A stretch of 64,000 nucleotides of DNA from Ostrinia nubilalis (Eukaryota > Arthropoda > Insecta > Lepidoptera > Crambidae). Made by a program: the position numbers and the translations under genes. The DNA is taken from positions 15,572,001 through 15,636,000 of the forward strand of contig NC_087095.1 of the NCBI RefSeq assembly GCF_963855985.1. The letters run 5' to 3'. This document shows positions 22,701 through 30,640 of the stretch, piece after piece. The stretch's first letter is position 1. Each line of letters begins with the position of its first letter. Under the pieces are notes generated by a model. The model was not told where the DNA came from, did no database searches, and saw only the letters and a list, made by a program, of their open reading frames with translations.

Positions 22701-22704
22701 ATGA
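4795..22704 (+). CDS. TBC1D5: TBC1 domain family member 5 (Rab-GAP, retromer regulator)
   Basis: Fourteen coding exons with consistent phases: 4795-4797, 4875-4942, 6030-6164, 7270-7369, 7678-7794, 9473-9600, 10223-10273, 10352-10454, 10579-10697, 12762-12904, 14604-14748, 17888-17973, 21303-21448, 22441-22704; 1608 nt, 535 aa. The encoded TBC domain keeps both catalytic fingers: the arginine finger in QDVVRTFP (exon 5) and the glutamine in GYRQGMHEILAP (exon 6). Exon 10 gives RWLRLLFGREFP, also diagnostic of TBC1D5. The family stimulates GTP hydrolysis on Rab7 and works with retromer on late endosomes and in autophagy. The protein is shorter than vertebrate TBC1D5 (about 800 aa), mainly in the linker and tail. 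Exon 1 encodes only the start Met. Intron 11 needs a GC donor (CAG|GCGAGT) to keep frame. Many exons have partial copies in the following intron; the chain above uses the first complete version of each. Possible polyadenylation signals are AATAAA at 22947 and 23493. Confidence 0.93.
5775..5930. repeat. Short minisatellite in TBC1D5 intron 2
   Basis: About seven imperfect copies of an 18-20 bp unit, core CCACAATATCCCCCTAGG, end about 100 bp before exon 3. The strand asymmetry (C-rich top strand) is marked. Confidence 0.8.
6076..6720 (+). repeat. Tandem array of TBC1D5 exon 3 (3' part plus donor)
   Basis: The last 89 nt of exon 3 plus its 5' splice site and about 16 intronic nt are repeated in tandem. 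Units start CTGCAGCAGCGGCTAGCG at 6076, 6181, 6283, 6388, 6497 and 6602, and a seventh truncated start is at 6707; spacings are 105, 102, 105, 109, 105 and 105. Each ends in AGCAG|GTATGTGA. The first three donors are in the same reading phase, so using donor 2 or 3 would add 35 or 69 residues in frame. Unit 4 has a 1-nt deletion and a 5-nt insertion near its end. Two further decayed pieces follow the palindromic element, at about 6904-6985 and 7015-7060. Confidence 0.92.
6742..6903. mobile_element. Palindromic TA-flanked element, family A, copy 1
   Basis: Inverted repeat with ends TAAAGTCC / GAACTTTA, subterminal GACCCCAAGCTACCCATCC and its complement, and a centre containing GTCGCGACTGTGCGAC. 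The left arm lacks a short block present on the right. It sits directly after the exon-3 array. Other copies: 21467, 21769, 59126, 62510, 62916. Mariner-like TA target use is inferred from the flanks. Confidence 0.8.
7963..8703. mobile_element. Inverted-repeat transposon in TBC1D5 intron 5
   Basis: Terminal inverted repeats begin GCCTGACCAGGAACATAAAA and match the reversed right end; both sides are flanked by TATA (7959-7962, 8704-8707). It is 741 bp with no transposase frame, so it is non-autonomous. Confidence 0.85.
9041..9417. mobile_element. Inverted-repeat MITE just upstream of TBC1D5 exon 6
   Basis: Ends TACAAGGTTATTTTT and AAAAATAACCTTGTA, TA on each side, 377 bp, no coding frame. Its right end lies 55 bp before the exon-6 acceptor. 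Confidence 0.82.
9601..9900 (+). repeat. Tandem repeat starting at the exon-6 splice donor
   Basis: Three diverged copies of a unit of about 98-106 bp. Each begins with a donor-like block: GTAAGTCCATAAATCG at 9601 (the real donor), then GTAACTCCATAAATTG near 9699 and 9806. Later parts share GATTTCCATGTCC. Confidence 0.8.
10700..12150 (-). mobile_element. Non-LTR retrotransposon fragment (reverse transcriptase), antisense in TBC1D5 intron 9
   Basis: An 879-nt open frame (11657-10779) encodes the C-terminal half of a jockey-type reverse transcriptase: PQGSVLGPVLYNIYTSDLP, the catalytic YADD, then LGFHLDRRLTWKDHI and the thumb region. Upstream coding (FDRVWHKGLL, about 11670-11740) continues past a stop and is degraded to about 12150, so the copy is 5'-truncated and dead. 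The short 3' untranslated part ends at GGGACACCCTGTATAA near 10718. Confidence 0.88.
12161..12428 (+). mobile_element. tRNA-derived SINE
   Basis: A tRNA-like head carries an A box (TGGTGTAGTGG, 12171) and a B box (GGTTCGATTCC, 12214), followed by a non-tRNA body and an A-rich tail. The body (ACCCATAACACAAGCATTAA, GGCGCTGTGTGAAATTGTCC) recurs reversed at 59450-59600, which shows a dispersed family. The anticodon arm is degraded, so it is not a working tRNA gene. Confidence 0.87.
12958..12996 (+). pseudogene. Short internally deleted copy of TBC1D5 exon 10
   Basis: Starts CGCGGCGAGCTG (the exon's Arg-Gly-Glu-Leu with other codons), continues with a shifted CACCTGTGGGGCTT, then jumps to the exon end ACG and a GTGAGTGACGTCATC donor region identical to that after the real exon 10. 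Confidence 0.68.
13051..13156 (+). pseudogene. Partial second copy of TBC1D5 exon 10 with intact donor
   Basis: Covers the last 106 nt of exon 10 (12799-12904), including a GTGAGT donor. It encodes the same 35 residues, from Arg-Gly-Glu-Leu to Ile-Arg-Thr-Thr. All seven nucleotide differences are synonymous third-position changes (CGC/CGT, GGG/GGT, CCG/CCA, CCC/CCT, GCT/GCC, CTC/CTT, ACG/ACA). The first 37 nt of the exon and a recognisable acceptor are absent, so splicing into it is doubtful. Confidence 0.85.
13961..14282. mobile_element. MITE with 7-bp target duplication
   Basis: Imperfect terminal inverted repeats GTTTCCATCAAGGCGGAGCA and its counterpart ending CTTGGTGGAAAC. AGGTTCA directly flanks both ends (13954-13960, 14283-14289). 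It is 322 bp with no coding frame. Confidence 0.85.
14357..14414 (+). pseudogene. Decayed 5' copy of TBC1D5 exon 11
   Basis: Repeats the intron end and first part of exon 11 (14604 onward), including TTTTTATCAG|TGCTGGAGTCA, but gains an in-frame TAG after the Met codon and then loses similarity. About 60 bp of upstream intron is duplicated too (14298 versus 14550). Around 14480-14540 lies a short LINE-type tail (TTTGACGATTTGTAAGCACT) that also occurs at 58929. Confidence 0.78.
14749..16836. repeat. GC-rich satellite in TBC1D5 intron 11
   Basis: About fifteen diverged monomers of roughly 115-140 bp. They share AGGCGAGTGTGCACCTTAGC, GCGATTGTCGCAGGACGAGC, CACAGTCGCGCGGCAACCGC and GCGATCGTGAATTGTTTTAC. 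The first monomer begins exactly at the exon-11 donor (CAG|GCGAGT). The array resumes for one monomer after an LTR insertion (17169 to about 17290). It is far richer in GC and CpG than the surrounding intron. Confidence 0.92.
15907..16626. repeat. 240-bp higher-order repeat inside the satellite
   Basis: Three tandem, almost identical 240-bp blocks (registers 15901, 16141, 16381), each made of two satellite monomers of about 120 bp that differ from one another. Because 240 is a multiple of three, an 80-residue pattern stays open for 259 codons on the plus strand. That frame has no other support as a gene. Confidence 0.92.
16837..17168 (+). mobile_element. Truncated LTR retrotransposon inserted in the satellite
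   Basis: A 125-bp LTR (16837-16961) runs from TGTAGTG to ATTACA with an AATAAA signal near 16899. TGGCGACCCTGCCAG, which looks like a tRNA primer-binding site, follows directly. The last 28-30 bp of the LTR (GTGTCTCCCGATCGTCACAC...) recur at 17140-17168, so the 3' LTR is 5'-deleted and nearly all the internal region is gone. GATT flanks both sides (16833-16836, 17169-17172), a 4-bp target duplication. No coding sequence remains. Confidence 0.85.
17986..18464. mobile_element. Inverted-repeat transposon just after the exon-12 donor
   Basis: Long imperfect inverted repeats (TGTTACGGTTAATGTGATAA; right end ATCACTTTGACCGTAACA), 479 bp, flanked by TGTA on each side. The left end lies only 12 bp from the exon-12 junction, leaving the GTATGTAATG donor intact. 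Confidence 0.83.
19055..21276. mobile_element. Palindromic TA-flanked MITE (family B), interrupted
   Basis: Ends CAGGGTGTTAGGTAAATGGG / CCAAACACCCTG with TA on both sides. After removal of the inserted 1956-bp element the MITE is about 265 bp, nearly a perfect hairpin. Related copies are at 25649-25912 and 41788-41879. Its right end is 26 bp from the exon-13 acceptor. Confidence 0.9.
19296..21251. mobile_element. Larger DNA transposon nested in the family-B MITE
   Basis: Perfect terminal inverted repeats of at least 33 bp beginning CCCAAGTAACATTTTACTCC. The uninterrupted MITE copies show that the insertion duplicated AT. The 1956-bp element is rich in AGCTGTATA-like motifs. On the minus strand around 20500-20350 a broken frame reads RTWAIENRIPHSALNKL and then LPSDALGI, resembling the N-terminal 'WA...HSALN.LL...LP.D' region seen in some insect transposon-linked proteins. 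Further frames are broken. AT duplication would fit ISL2EU-like elements, but that class call is tentative. Confidence 0.8.
21467..21647. mobile_element. Palindromic element, family A, copy 2
   Basis: Ends TAAAGCCTGGTCCGTGAGCA / CAGACCAGACTATA with the family core CCAATGACCCCAAGCTACCC on both arms. It starts 18 bp after the exon-13 donor. Confidence 0.88.
21651..21750 (+). pseudogene. Second, shortened copy of TBC1D5 exon 13
   Basis: Begins GAGGGTGGTGACGTCACC and follows the exon to ATCCTGCAG|GTAACATATACG, with a deletion of about 37 nt in the middle that breaks frame. Most substitutions before the deletion are synonymous (GAA/GAG, GTA/GTC, TTA/CTA, GCA/GCG, TTA/CTG); one changes Ala to Thr. 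Confidence 0.87.
21769..21946. mobile_element. Palindromic element, family A, copy 3
   Basis: Same ends and core as copy 2 and the same 18-bp spacing from the copied donor, so the element was duplicated together with the exon piece (unit of about 300 bp). Confidence 0.87.
21948..22372 (+). pseudogene. Third copy of TBC1D5 exon 13, split by a MITE
   Basis: Reads GAGGGTGGTGACGTCACC to GCTCTGTTA (ends 21994), is interrupted by a 302-bp inverted-repeat element, and continues TTACGAGCGAGACTGCCC to about 22372. The TTA at the break is duplicated on both sides. Confidence 0.85.
21995..22296. mobile_element. MITE with TTA target duplication inside an exon copy
   Basis: Terminal repeats GCCTTGATCACACGTACCGA and its complement, TTA on both sides (21992-21994, 22297-22299), consistent with PIF/Harbinger-type target choice. 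The interior holds a second partial head (TGCCTTGATCACATGTACCG, 22111) and repeated GTACTCGGCGTAATGTTCAT-like blocks, suggesting nesting or partial duplication. Confidence 0.82.
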
Positions 22705-23301
22705 CTAAGGCACAAACTACTGCTGTACAGCTATTACCATTAGGAATAAGTGCGAGTGATTCCATGCAAATACTCATTTTGTACGTTTATTGATCGTAGG
22801 ATCGCCAAATTGACTGCCTTATGTCACCAATTTGCGGTTTCGAGTTGATCAAAAAAACTTCTGTACTATAAATTTTTAGGACAAAATTATGCATACCACG
22901 GGAACTCTTTAGAGCAAGATCTTTATTGACTAAGGAACGGTGTAAAATAAATATTGGTGCATTAATAAAACAGAAAAAATATCAAAAGGAGTTGACAAGA
23001 TGACCTCGGTCGGACGGCAGTAGGTATTTGTTTATACATTATGAAATATTTGACGATCAGAATCGTGTGTTTGGGAGCAGTGAATTATTGACCGATTCTT
23101 GTAAATCAACTATTGTTATTGCAAAAACAAATGACTAAATTAGAGTGTTCTTACATTATATGTTTAGTAAAATAATTTCCACTGTTTATAGAATATGATA
23201 TCTATTTAAGTAACTGCCGTACCAGATGTGTTTAATATTATAGTCAATAATTTAAAATCGATATTTAACCTGTCAAATATTGTATAATATGTATTCTATG
23301 T

Positions 23302-23429
23302 ACACACGGCCACACTGTTAACTATCCATTTCCGTTTTTGCTTTCGCTCTCATCAAATTACTATTCTTTGCGACAGAACGAGACGACATGACAGGCAATG
23401 GATAGTTAATACTGTTGCCGATGGTACAT
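23302..23429. repeat. Short inverted-repeat element, first of two copies
   Basis: Carries GTTAACTATCCATTTCCG near one end and GGCAATGGATAGTTAA near the other. A reversed copy lies at 42807-42936 and also has the flanking CACGGCCACACTGTTAACTA and TGTTGCCGATGGTACAT. Confidence 0.8.
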
Positions 23430-24713
23430 ATAATATCTGAAGCAGTCATACCTATATGCAGCTTTGTAAGTGACTACTGAATATAGTCCCATAATAAAGA
23501 AAGTATGTCCTTTTATTGACAACTAATAGATTTAATCTCGTCCCCTTAATAGCATATTTGAGTATTATTGCAGATATGAATAAACTCTCTCTAACTACCT
23601 CTCTTTAAAAATATTGTGTGTTAACCAATAAACCAATATAAACATTTAATTTAACGAAAAATATTCAAATTAAAACTATGATGGCAGCACTGTGCCCGAA
23701 ATACATAAAAGCGCCTTATGTGCCACATATTGTTGTCGTTAATTATAAGTAAATGAATTATGTATGTATGTATGTATATATTGTAAACTGTTTCCTAAGC
23801 GAGTGAATGCCTTAAAAGACAATCTGTATTATTGTAAACGTATTTATATTATAAGAACTATCTTTAGGTCCATATTTCTATTGATCAATATTATATTTTG
23901 AATTTAACACCATCTGTATGTATTCTAAGCCCAATACTTAATCCAAATTATGTAAAATGACATGCATTTATGAACTTAATTTAATGTGTGGATGGAGAAA
24001 TGTACACAGAAATCGGAGAAGTTTCAATTACAATCGAAAACCATAATCTCTACGTTTGTTTACCCCTCCTTTAGTAAATGTTTATATAAATAGTTATTTT
24101 AATAACTCCTCAAAACAACTGACATAGTTTTTGTGATCTGTCAAACCAGCCTATAAACGGAGGAAGTATTGGAGTTAGGTCTATATTCTGGAATGTTATT
24201 TTGAATTTAAATCATGAATGTAATTAGACAAAGGTTTTTTTTTAAATCAAAAGTAGAGAGCAATTAATAGAGTAAATTAGGTTCAAGGAATTGGTAACAT
24301 AATCAAATATTTCGTTGAATTTTAAAAATAGTACTAAGTGTATTGTTGAGCATTTCTTTAATAGGAATAGTTTAAATGCATGTAGCCAATAGATAAGTAG
24401 TGCAATTTTTAATATTTGCTCGAAATATATTTGTGATAAGTCATAAATAAATAAGTAATATAAGTGATCCTATCAAGTGCAGTGTTCAAATGCTTAGTTT
24501 AAGTTTTGCCTTAGTTTGACAAAGGCGTTTTGCAATATTATTATTACATAAGCTTAAGTTTATATTAAGCAGCGTTATGTAAATAATAATTCGTTATTCC
24601 AATGGTGATGTGATTTCCTTGTTTTAGGGGCGAAATTTTAGGGTATACCTACTAGTTATTAAATGATCCCCGTGTGTTGATTGTGTGTGATCACTTGGGC
24701 TAGCTCATGTATA

Positions 24714-25091
24714 CAGGGTGTCCCAGAATGGGTGAATCAAACTGATAGGGGAGGTAGCTCTACTAATGTACTATACCTAAAAAATATGAAAAAAAAAAAT
24801 AAAGCGCATTGACACAAAAAAATGTTTTTGAAAGAGTGAAAATAAATCAGCTTTACCTATGCTGGCTATAATTGCTTCGTTTGGAGATTATTTGTACTTT
24901 TTTCTTATTAATATTAATTGTACATGATCGCTTCGTAAACAAACCTTTGAAAATAATGACTAGATTTCGAGTTTAGAGCACTTTATTTAAAAAAAAAATC
25001 CAAACTCATTTTTTTTTTCATATTTTTAGGGATAGTAGATTAGTAGAGCTACCTCCCCTAGCAGTTTGATTCACCCATTCTGGGTCACCTG
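24714..25091. mobile_element. TA-flanked MITE
   Basis: Ends CAGGGTGTCCCAGAATGGGT and CCCATTCTGGGTCACCTG, TA on both sides, 378 bp, with a second inverted block GGTAGCTCTACTAAT. No coding frame. Confidence 0.87.
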
Positions 25092-25648
25092 TATAACTAC
25101 AAGTCACAAACCTGGTAAAGAGCTTTACCGAGGTTTTGGCTAGGCAAATTCTACCTTAACTACCTAACATATTTTGTCATAATGGTTTGGTACCAGTTGA
25201 AATATCAGTTAGGTATGTGTCGCTTGTTAAAATAGGACAGCGTAAAGAATAAATTAATGTGATATTGTTGTACAGTAAAGTAATTGTGAAGTTTTCTAAC
25301 GGAATATTGTTATACTTGTATTTTATTATTTGCGTTCGTCATAGAAATGAGATTGATTGTGGTTTGGTAAATAATAATAAACTAAAATTGCCACAAACTA
25401 TTCGGATGGAATTATTATATTAGGTCTAAACTAGAATCTATCAAATATGTGTTAAATGAAGTTGATGGACTGAAGCAAATTATTATTGTTATAAGCCTCT
25501 AGACGTAAGTCCAAAGAACAAATCGTTGTAGTTTATAAGAATTAAGAATTTATAAAAGAATTAAGTCAATATATTTTTTGCTTCCCAGTTAATGAAGTTT
25601 TATTGATTCTTGTGATTTTACCCAAAAAATAATGTTGCTATTATTATA

Positions 25649-25912
25649 CAGGGTGTTAGGTAAATGGGTATATGAGCCGACACTAGCCCATGTTAACATG
25701 GTCATATAAATGGTATGGTGAAGTCAGAAAATTGATATCTTCATTTTAATTATTTTAATTTTCATACAAATCGGATTTTATAAAATTTATTTTGTATGAA
25801 AATAAAAAAAAATAAAATGATGATATCAGATTTCTGACTTCACCATACCATTTATATGACCATGTTAACATGGGCTAGTGTCGGCTCATATACCCATTTA
25901 CCTAACACCCTG
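25649..25912. mobile_element. Palindromic MITE, family B, uninterrupted copy
   Basis: 264 bp, TA on both sides, nearly self-complementary along its length. It serves as the empty-site reference for the interrupted copy at 19055. Confidence 0.9.
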
Positions 25913-26574
25913 TATTTATGTCGGTATATCATGAATAATTTTCATGTAAAAGAGCGCCCAAAAGAGAAGTTGTATTAATTTGTGTTAAAATCAATTTAGT
26001 GTTCGTGAATGTGCATGAGTAAGAACAGTGTAATATCACTTCTCTAGTCCCGGACTAGTAGTCCGTGCTGTCCTCATTAGTGCTACTGCTGTAATATAGT
26101 ACTTTTTAAGCGGTAAGGTATTAATAATTTACTGAAACTCAATGTGAGGGGCTTTAATAGTCAAGTATTTAGTAAAGCTTTTTAATTTTAAAGTTATCGT
26201 GAATTAAAAACTTAACTGTGTAGCCTAGTGCCTTTGCCTTTAAAAAAAAGTAGTGACAGTTTATGTCAAAGTCAAGTCAAATTTGATTTGTCAAAATTGT
26301 CAACAAAAGGTAGTTTTTTTGCCAAAAAATTAATTGCGGATTAATTGGACTTTTTATTGAATTAATTGCAAGAAAACATACATTTCGACTGTACGTTGCC
26401 GTAAAAAAGTAACACCTATTAAAATGGTTGCATTTCTAATGTAATAACGTTAATTGGTGCTACTTAAATCGAAAACATAAACCACCTGGAATACTCAATA
26501 TTTATTCGATTTCGATTGATTAAACTAGCAAGAAAGTTGTAGTGTATACGTGTAATTACTTGTTAAAGCTGAGA

Positions 26575-28680
26575 ATGGCGGAACAAGGTGAAAACAATGA
26601 AAATCCATTGGACATCGATGGGAGTAACTTCAACCCAGACACGTACTTAGAATGCCTGATGAAGTGCGCTACTTTGCGGCAAGTGATGGACAAAGAGGCT
26701 GAAATCGTTACCCAAAGTCAGTTCCTTCAGTCAGAGATGCAGACTTTGGTATACGAAAATTACAACAAATTCATTTCTGCTACAGAAACTGTTCGTAAAA
26801 TGCGTTCTGATTTCAAGATAATGCAAGAAGAAATGAACAAACTTAGCGAGAACATCAATAAAATCACTACATTCAGTGGGCAGATTTCTGAATCTCTTAA
26901 AGAGAGTGGGAATAATGTGAGTAGACTGTGTGGAACAAGGCAATTGTTGGATAAACTTCAATTTTTATTTCTACTACCTTCGCAGCTGAACAAATCAATA
27001 TTAGAAGGCCGATATACAGATGCCGTTCATGACTACACACATGCTCAAAGAGTGCTACAGAAATATGGAAATCAACCTTCATTCCAAAGCATTCAGACTG
27101 AGTGCTCTGAAATAATTTACGGCCTAAAGAAAACCCTCAGGGACAGGCTACTTAGTCCTGAGACATCAGCCTCTGAAATTGCTGAGAGTGTAGGATTACT
27201 GAGACAGCTCCAGGAGACAGATTCTTCATTGAAGGAAATATTTTTGAGCTGTGCTGAGAGCAGACTGGACAAGCACTTGCAAACATTAAACAACATAGTT
27301 GACAGCACTGACATCTTAGAATGGGTTGAGAAATGTAACAACACCCTATTGGCTGACCTCGGCATTATCATATCATGTTACCACGAAATGTTCCAAGAGG
27401 ACGACCACACTGACATCCCAGAGTTTGCTGATAAAATAATGCTACAAGTGTTCCATCTATTTGAAGAAGTAGCTAAAAGACCAGAGAATATTGGCACTGA
27501 AATGCTTATAAGAGGCCTGGACAAGTTCTTCAGAAAACTCCAGGCAATGACAGAGATTATCTCAAGTGATACAATGTCTAACAAGGCTGTGGAAGTGGTC
27601 ATCCAATGCATCAACCACAGAGCCACAATACAATATCAGTCCATACAAGCCCAATTCAAAGAAAGTCTGATGAAAGTGAGGCAGTCATTGGCCAGTAAAG
27701 GATCAGAGACTGCTGATTTGAAAGATATTTTAAATTCCCTACAGGTGTATTTAATGCAAAAAGTTCAAGCATCCCTCCTAGATCTGATGGCATTTCTGCA
27801 GAACACCCTTTCCTTTGGACTCAAATCCTGGTGTGCTAAAGCAGTAGCTGACACATGCTGGAAAGTGATCTCTGAAACAATGGTCAATCTCTCAGATATG
27901 GTGAAAAAGATGGCATGTCTCCAAACTTCTAATAATAACATTCCATTTGAGCTGTTGCTCATTCTAGCCAAATTATGCTTAGAAATGCAGGAGAATGGAG
28001 TGACTACACTGCATAGTCATTTAGCTAAGCTTTTAGAAGAGGCTGCCCCTGGTTTGACTTTGGAGAATAGAGACACAAACAGTGTGATGGTTCATCTATC
28101 TACAGCTGCCCAAGCAGCTTTGGACTCGGAGGTGGTATTTATTGGTCAAACTGCAGCACAAATGCTGAGGGTGTCTGTGCTAGCTCGAGACTGGTTAAGA
28201 GCACCAGAGCCGAGAGGACCAAGAGCAGTGTGCAGGAGGGTGGTCGAGACTTTGGCCAGCGCAGACAGTGCTGCCTCACAATTGTTCCCAAGCAGTATTA
28301 AGCCCTCAAGTGATTCCAGTAGGCGGACTATCTGGTCTAGAGCGCCATCTTCGTTTTCGCCGATCAATCGAATATTTTCTGAACGAATTGAGGTATTTAG
28401 CCCTGCTGGGGCTGACAGGTCGGCTTTGTCCAATGGCGCGCTGAAAGTAGCACTGAAAGCATTGGTGGAGTGTGTGAGACTCCGCACTTTCGGCAGACAC
28501 GGCTTGCAACAACTACAGGTTGATGTCCATTTTCTGCAGCAGAGATTGTCATGCATGGGCAATGATGAGAGGCTGCTGAATGCTCTGTTAGAAGATGCAC
28601 TGGCTTCAGCCCAACTTAGATGTGTTGATCCTCAGCTAATGGAACCTAGTATTGTAGATATTATTTGTGAGAGAGGTTAG
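26575..28680 (+). CDS. VPS51: VPS51 (GARP/EARP tethering complex subunit)
   Basis: A single-exon frame of 701 codons from ATG 26575 (MAEQGENNE). In-frame codons upstream reach 26542, but that position is GTG, so the ATG is chosen. The N-terminal region (FNPDTYLECLMKCATLRQV, then coiled coil to about residue 100) is the Vps51/Vps67 signature. LQFLFLLPSQLNKSI follows and the rest is a helical rod. VPS51 joins VPS52, VPS53 and VPS54 (GARP) or VPS50 (EARP) to tether endosome-derived vesicles at the trans-Golgi or recycling endosomes. Length is near that of animal orthologues (about 700-780 aa), so the gene appears complete despite having no introns. An AATAAA lies near 28761. Confidence 0.93.
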   Translation: MAEQGENNENPLDIDGSNFNPDTYLECLMKCATLRQVMDKEAEIVTQSQFLQSEMQTLVYENYNKFISATETVRKMRSDFKIMQEEMNKLSENINKITTFSGQISESLKESGNNVSRLCGTRQLLDKLQFLFLLPSQLNKSILEGRYTDAVHDYTHAQRVLQKYGNQPSFQSIQTECSEIIYGLKKTLRDRLLSPETSASEIAESVGLLRQLQETDSSLKEIFLSCAESRLDKHLQTLNNIVDSTDILEWVEKCNNTLLADLGIIISCYHEMFQEDDHTDIPEFADKIMLQVFHLFEEVAKRPENIGTEMLIRGLDKFFRKLQAMTEIISSDTMSNKAVEVVIQCINHRATIQYQSIQAQFKESLMKVRQSLASKGSETADLKDILNSLQVYLMQKVQASLLDLMAFLQNTLSFGLKSWCAKAVADTCWKVISETMVNLSDMVKKMACLQTSNNNIPFELLLILAKLCLEMQENGVTTLHSHLAKLLEEAAPGLTLENRDTNSVMVHLSTAAQAALDSEVVFIGQTAAQMLRVSVLARDWLRAPEPRGPRAVCRRVVETLASADSAASQLFPSSIKPSSDSSRRTIWSRAPSSFSPINRIFSERIEVFSPAGADRSALSNGALKVALKALVECVRLRTFGRHGLQQLQVDVHFLQQRLSCMGNDERLLNALLEDALASAQLRCVDPQLMEPSIVDIICERG

Positions 28681-30640
28681 ACAATTTTAGTAATAATTAT
28701 TCTAAGTAAAAAAATGTAATTCATATACAAGTTTATTTATATTTTAAGGCAGTTTTATTGAAATAAACGGACACTGTATGCACTGGTTTATCTTTTTACT
28801 TACATGAACACACACAAGCCCCCTATTTAATTCGCGCAACGGTTTTTCTTACAATACCATGATCAAGATTCCTGCTATTCACCCACTATAGAATGCTTTT
28901 AGGCTTCTGAAACCCATAAGCACATTGGTTGATTCCAAGGTCTATGACCTTAGGTCAAAGGGTTTTCCCTTTCCTTTAGAACAAGTTAACTATTTACTTG
29001 TTCTATAAGTCGTCTGGAATAAATCGCTTTATAACGATAAGACCGCGTAACGTGCGCATTACCGAGCGTCTCGTATGTATCTTTGCTTCTGGTTTTGTGT
29101 GGTGGTGTGTATAGTCCATTTAATTAAATTTTATTAATGTGTACATCAGTAAGGTTACTTTCCGAGTAGTAGGTAGCTAGAGCTACTCATCCGTTCTGGG
29201 GAAGGTTAAACAAGTGCATTAAAAATAATAAAATACCACTATAGTTTTTAGACAGTTTATTATAACCCATTAATCAAAATTGCATCATCATATTAAAAAT
29301 AATGATATCATCTACATATATAAAATTTATGTTAAATGCTTCTAAAACATAAATCTCACGAGACACGGTCTACTGTTTTACTTTAGAAAATTAATTACAT
29401 TTACAGTTAGTCACGAGAGTAAATACAATAAACATTATTTAAAATTAAAAACAACATAATATATTATTACCATTACAAACAGAGAATTTGATAAATATTT
29501 TGGTCCTAGTATACTATAAAATTTTAGGAGTATTACAGTAAATTAATGGCATTTATAGAATGCACTGCAGGGGCCGCTTAGACACTGGTCATGAGTGAGC
29601 AGAACCAGTAGAATCGTGGGGTTAAATCTATCAATAAGCAAGCCCTCTACAATTTACAGTAAAACTCTCGTGTATTATCATGATGTTGTCAATGTATAAC
29701 ATGAACAAGATTTTAACAAACAGTAACCAGGAATTTACTTCCTTACTATCCATCTAACCAGCTAAAATGATAAGGTAATATACTTATGCAATAAATTTTT
29801 TAATTTCCAAAATATCATTTTTGGTCTTACTTTTTTATGGATAAAATCTCTTCAATTTAGGTTTTAAATTTTATTAATTCATGAAATCAGAAAAATCTGA
29901 TTATATTAATTATTATCAATATTTCACTATATTATTATACCAAATCATACGTTACAACAAAGCACTAAAGGTTGCATAATTGGGAAGCTCACAAAATTAT
30001 TTATAATATTTATTAAAATCTACTTACATTTATAAAAACGTAAGCTCTTTTTTAACTACGTAATAATACAGTGAAAACGGTAGATAGATATGTGTGGTAC
30101 AATAATTAAAATAAACCAAATATAACGCGACTGTAAAAAATAATTGACAAGACATCTATTATGTAAGTATGTAGGTAATGACAAACTTTAATTAAATCAT
30201 CAACAATCAAGTCATTGTTGAAAATTTGAATTGCACTGTTTGAAAATAACCCAAATGTTTGTAATTCTTAACGCTAATAAAATATAAATAGTTAATCTTA
30301 TAGATACATACATATAACTACCTAATTGTAGAACAAATTGACAAAATATTCATCTAATGAAGTTCTGCAATTTACAAATACATAGACAAATCAACGCGTT
30401 ACAAACCCACTAAAATATCGTTATACCTGATGTTGTTATGTAACTTAGTCCACTGCTGTGTAAAAATATTTCTATGTTACAATGGTCCATATGTTACGTC
30501 ATTGTGAGCGTTGCATGCGCGATTTCATCTATAAATATACAAACTAGCGATTCGCCTAACATACCTCTTAGCTTATCATTTCCGAAATAATCCAGGGAAA
30601 TGTTACTCAGTCCAATCTAGAGCCGGCCCGAACCGTCGGA
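28681..30640. other. Convergent intergenic region, VPS51 and zinc-finger gene
   Basis: AT-rich sequence between two genes that end towards each other. It holds both 3' untranslated regions; no coding exon, RNA gene or clear transposon was recognised. Confidence 0.55.

Larger units (their letters stand above)
22705..26574. other. Intergenic AT-rich region, TBC1D5 to VPS51
   Basis: Contains the TBC1D5 3' untranslated region, three repeat elements listed separately (23302, 24714, 25649), and otherwise AT-rich sequence with no recognised coding potential. The VPS51 promoter should lie in the last few hundred bp. Confidence 0.6.
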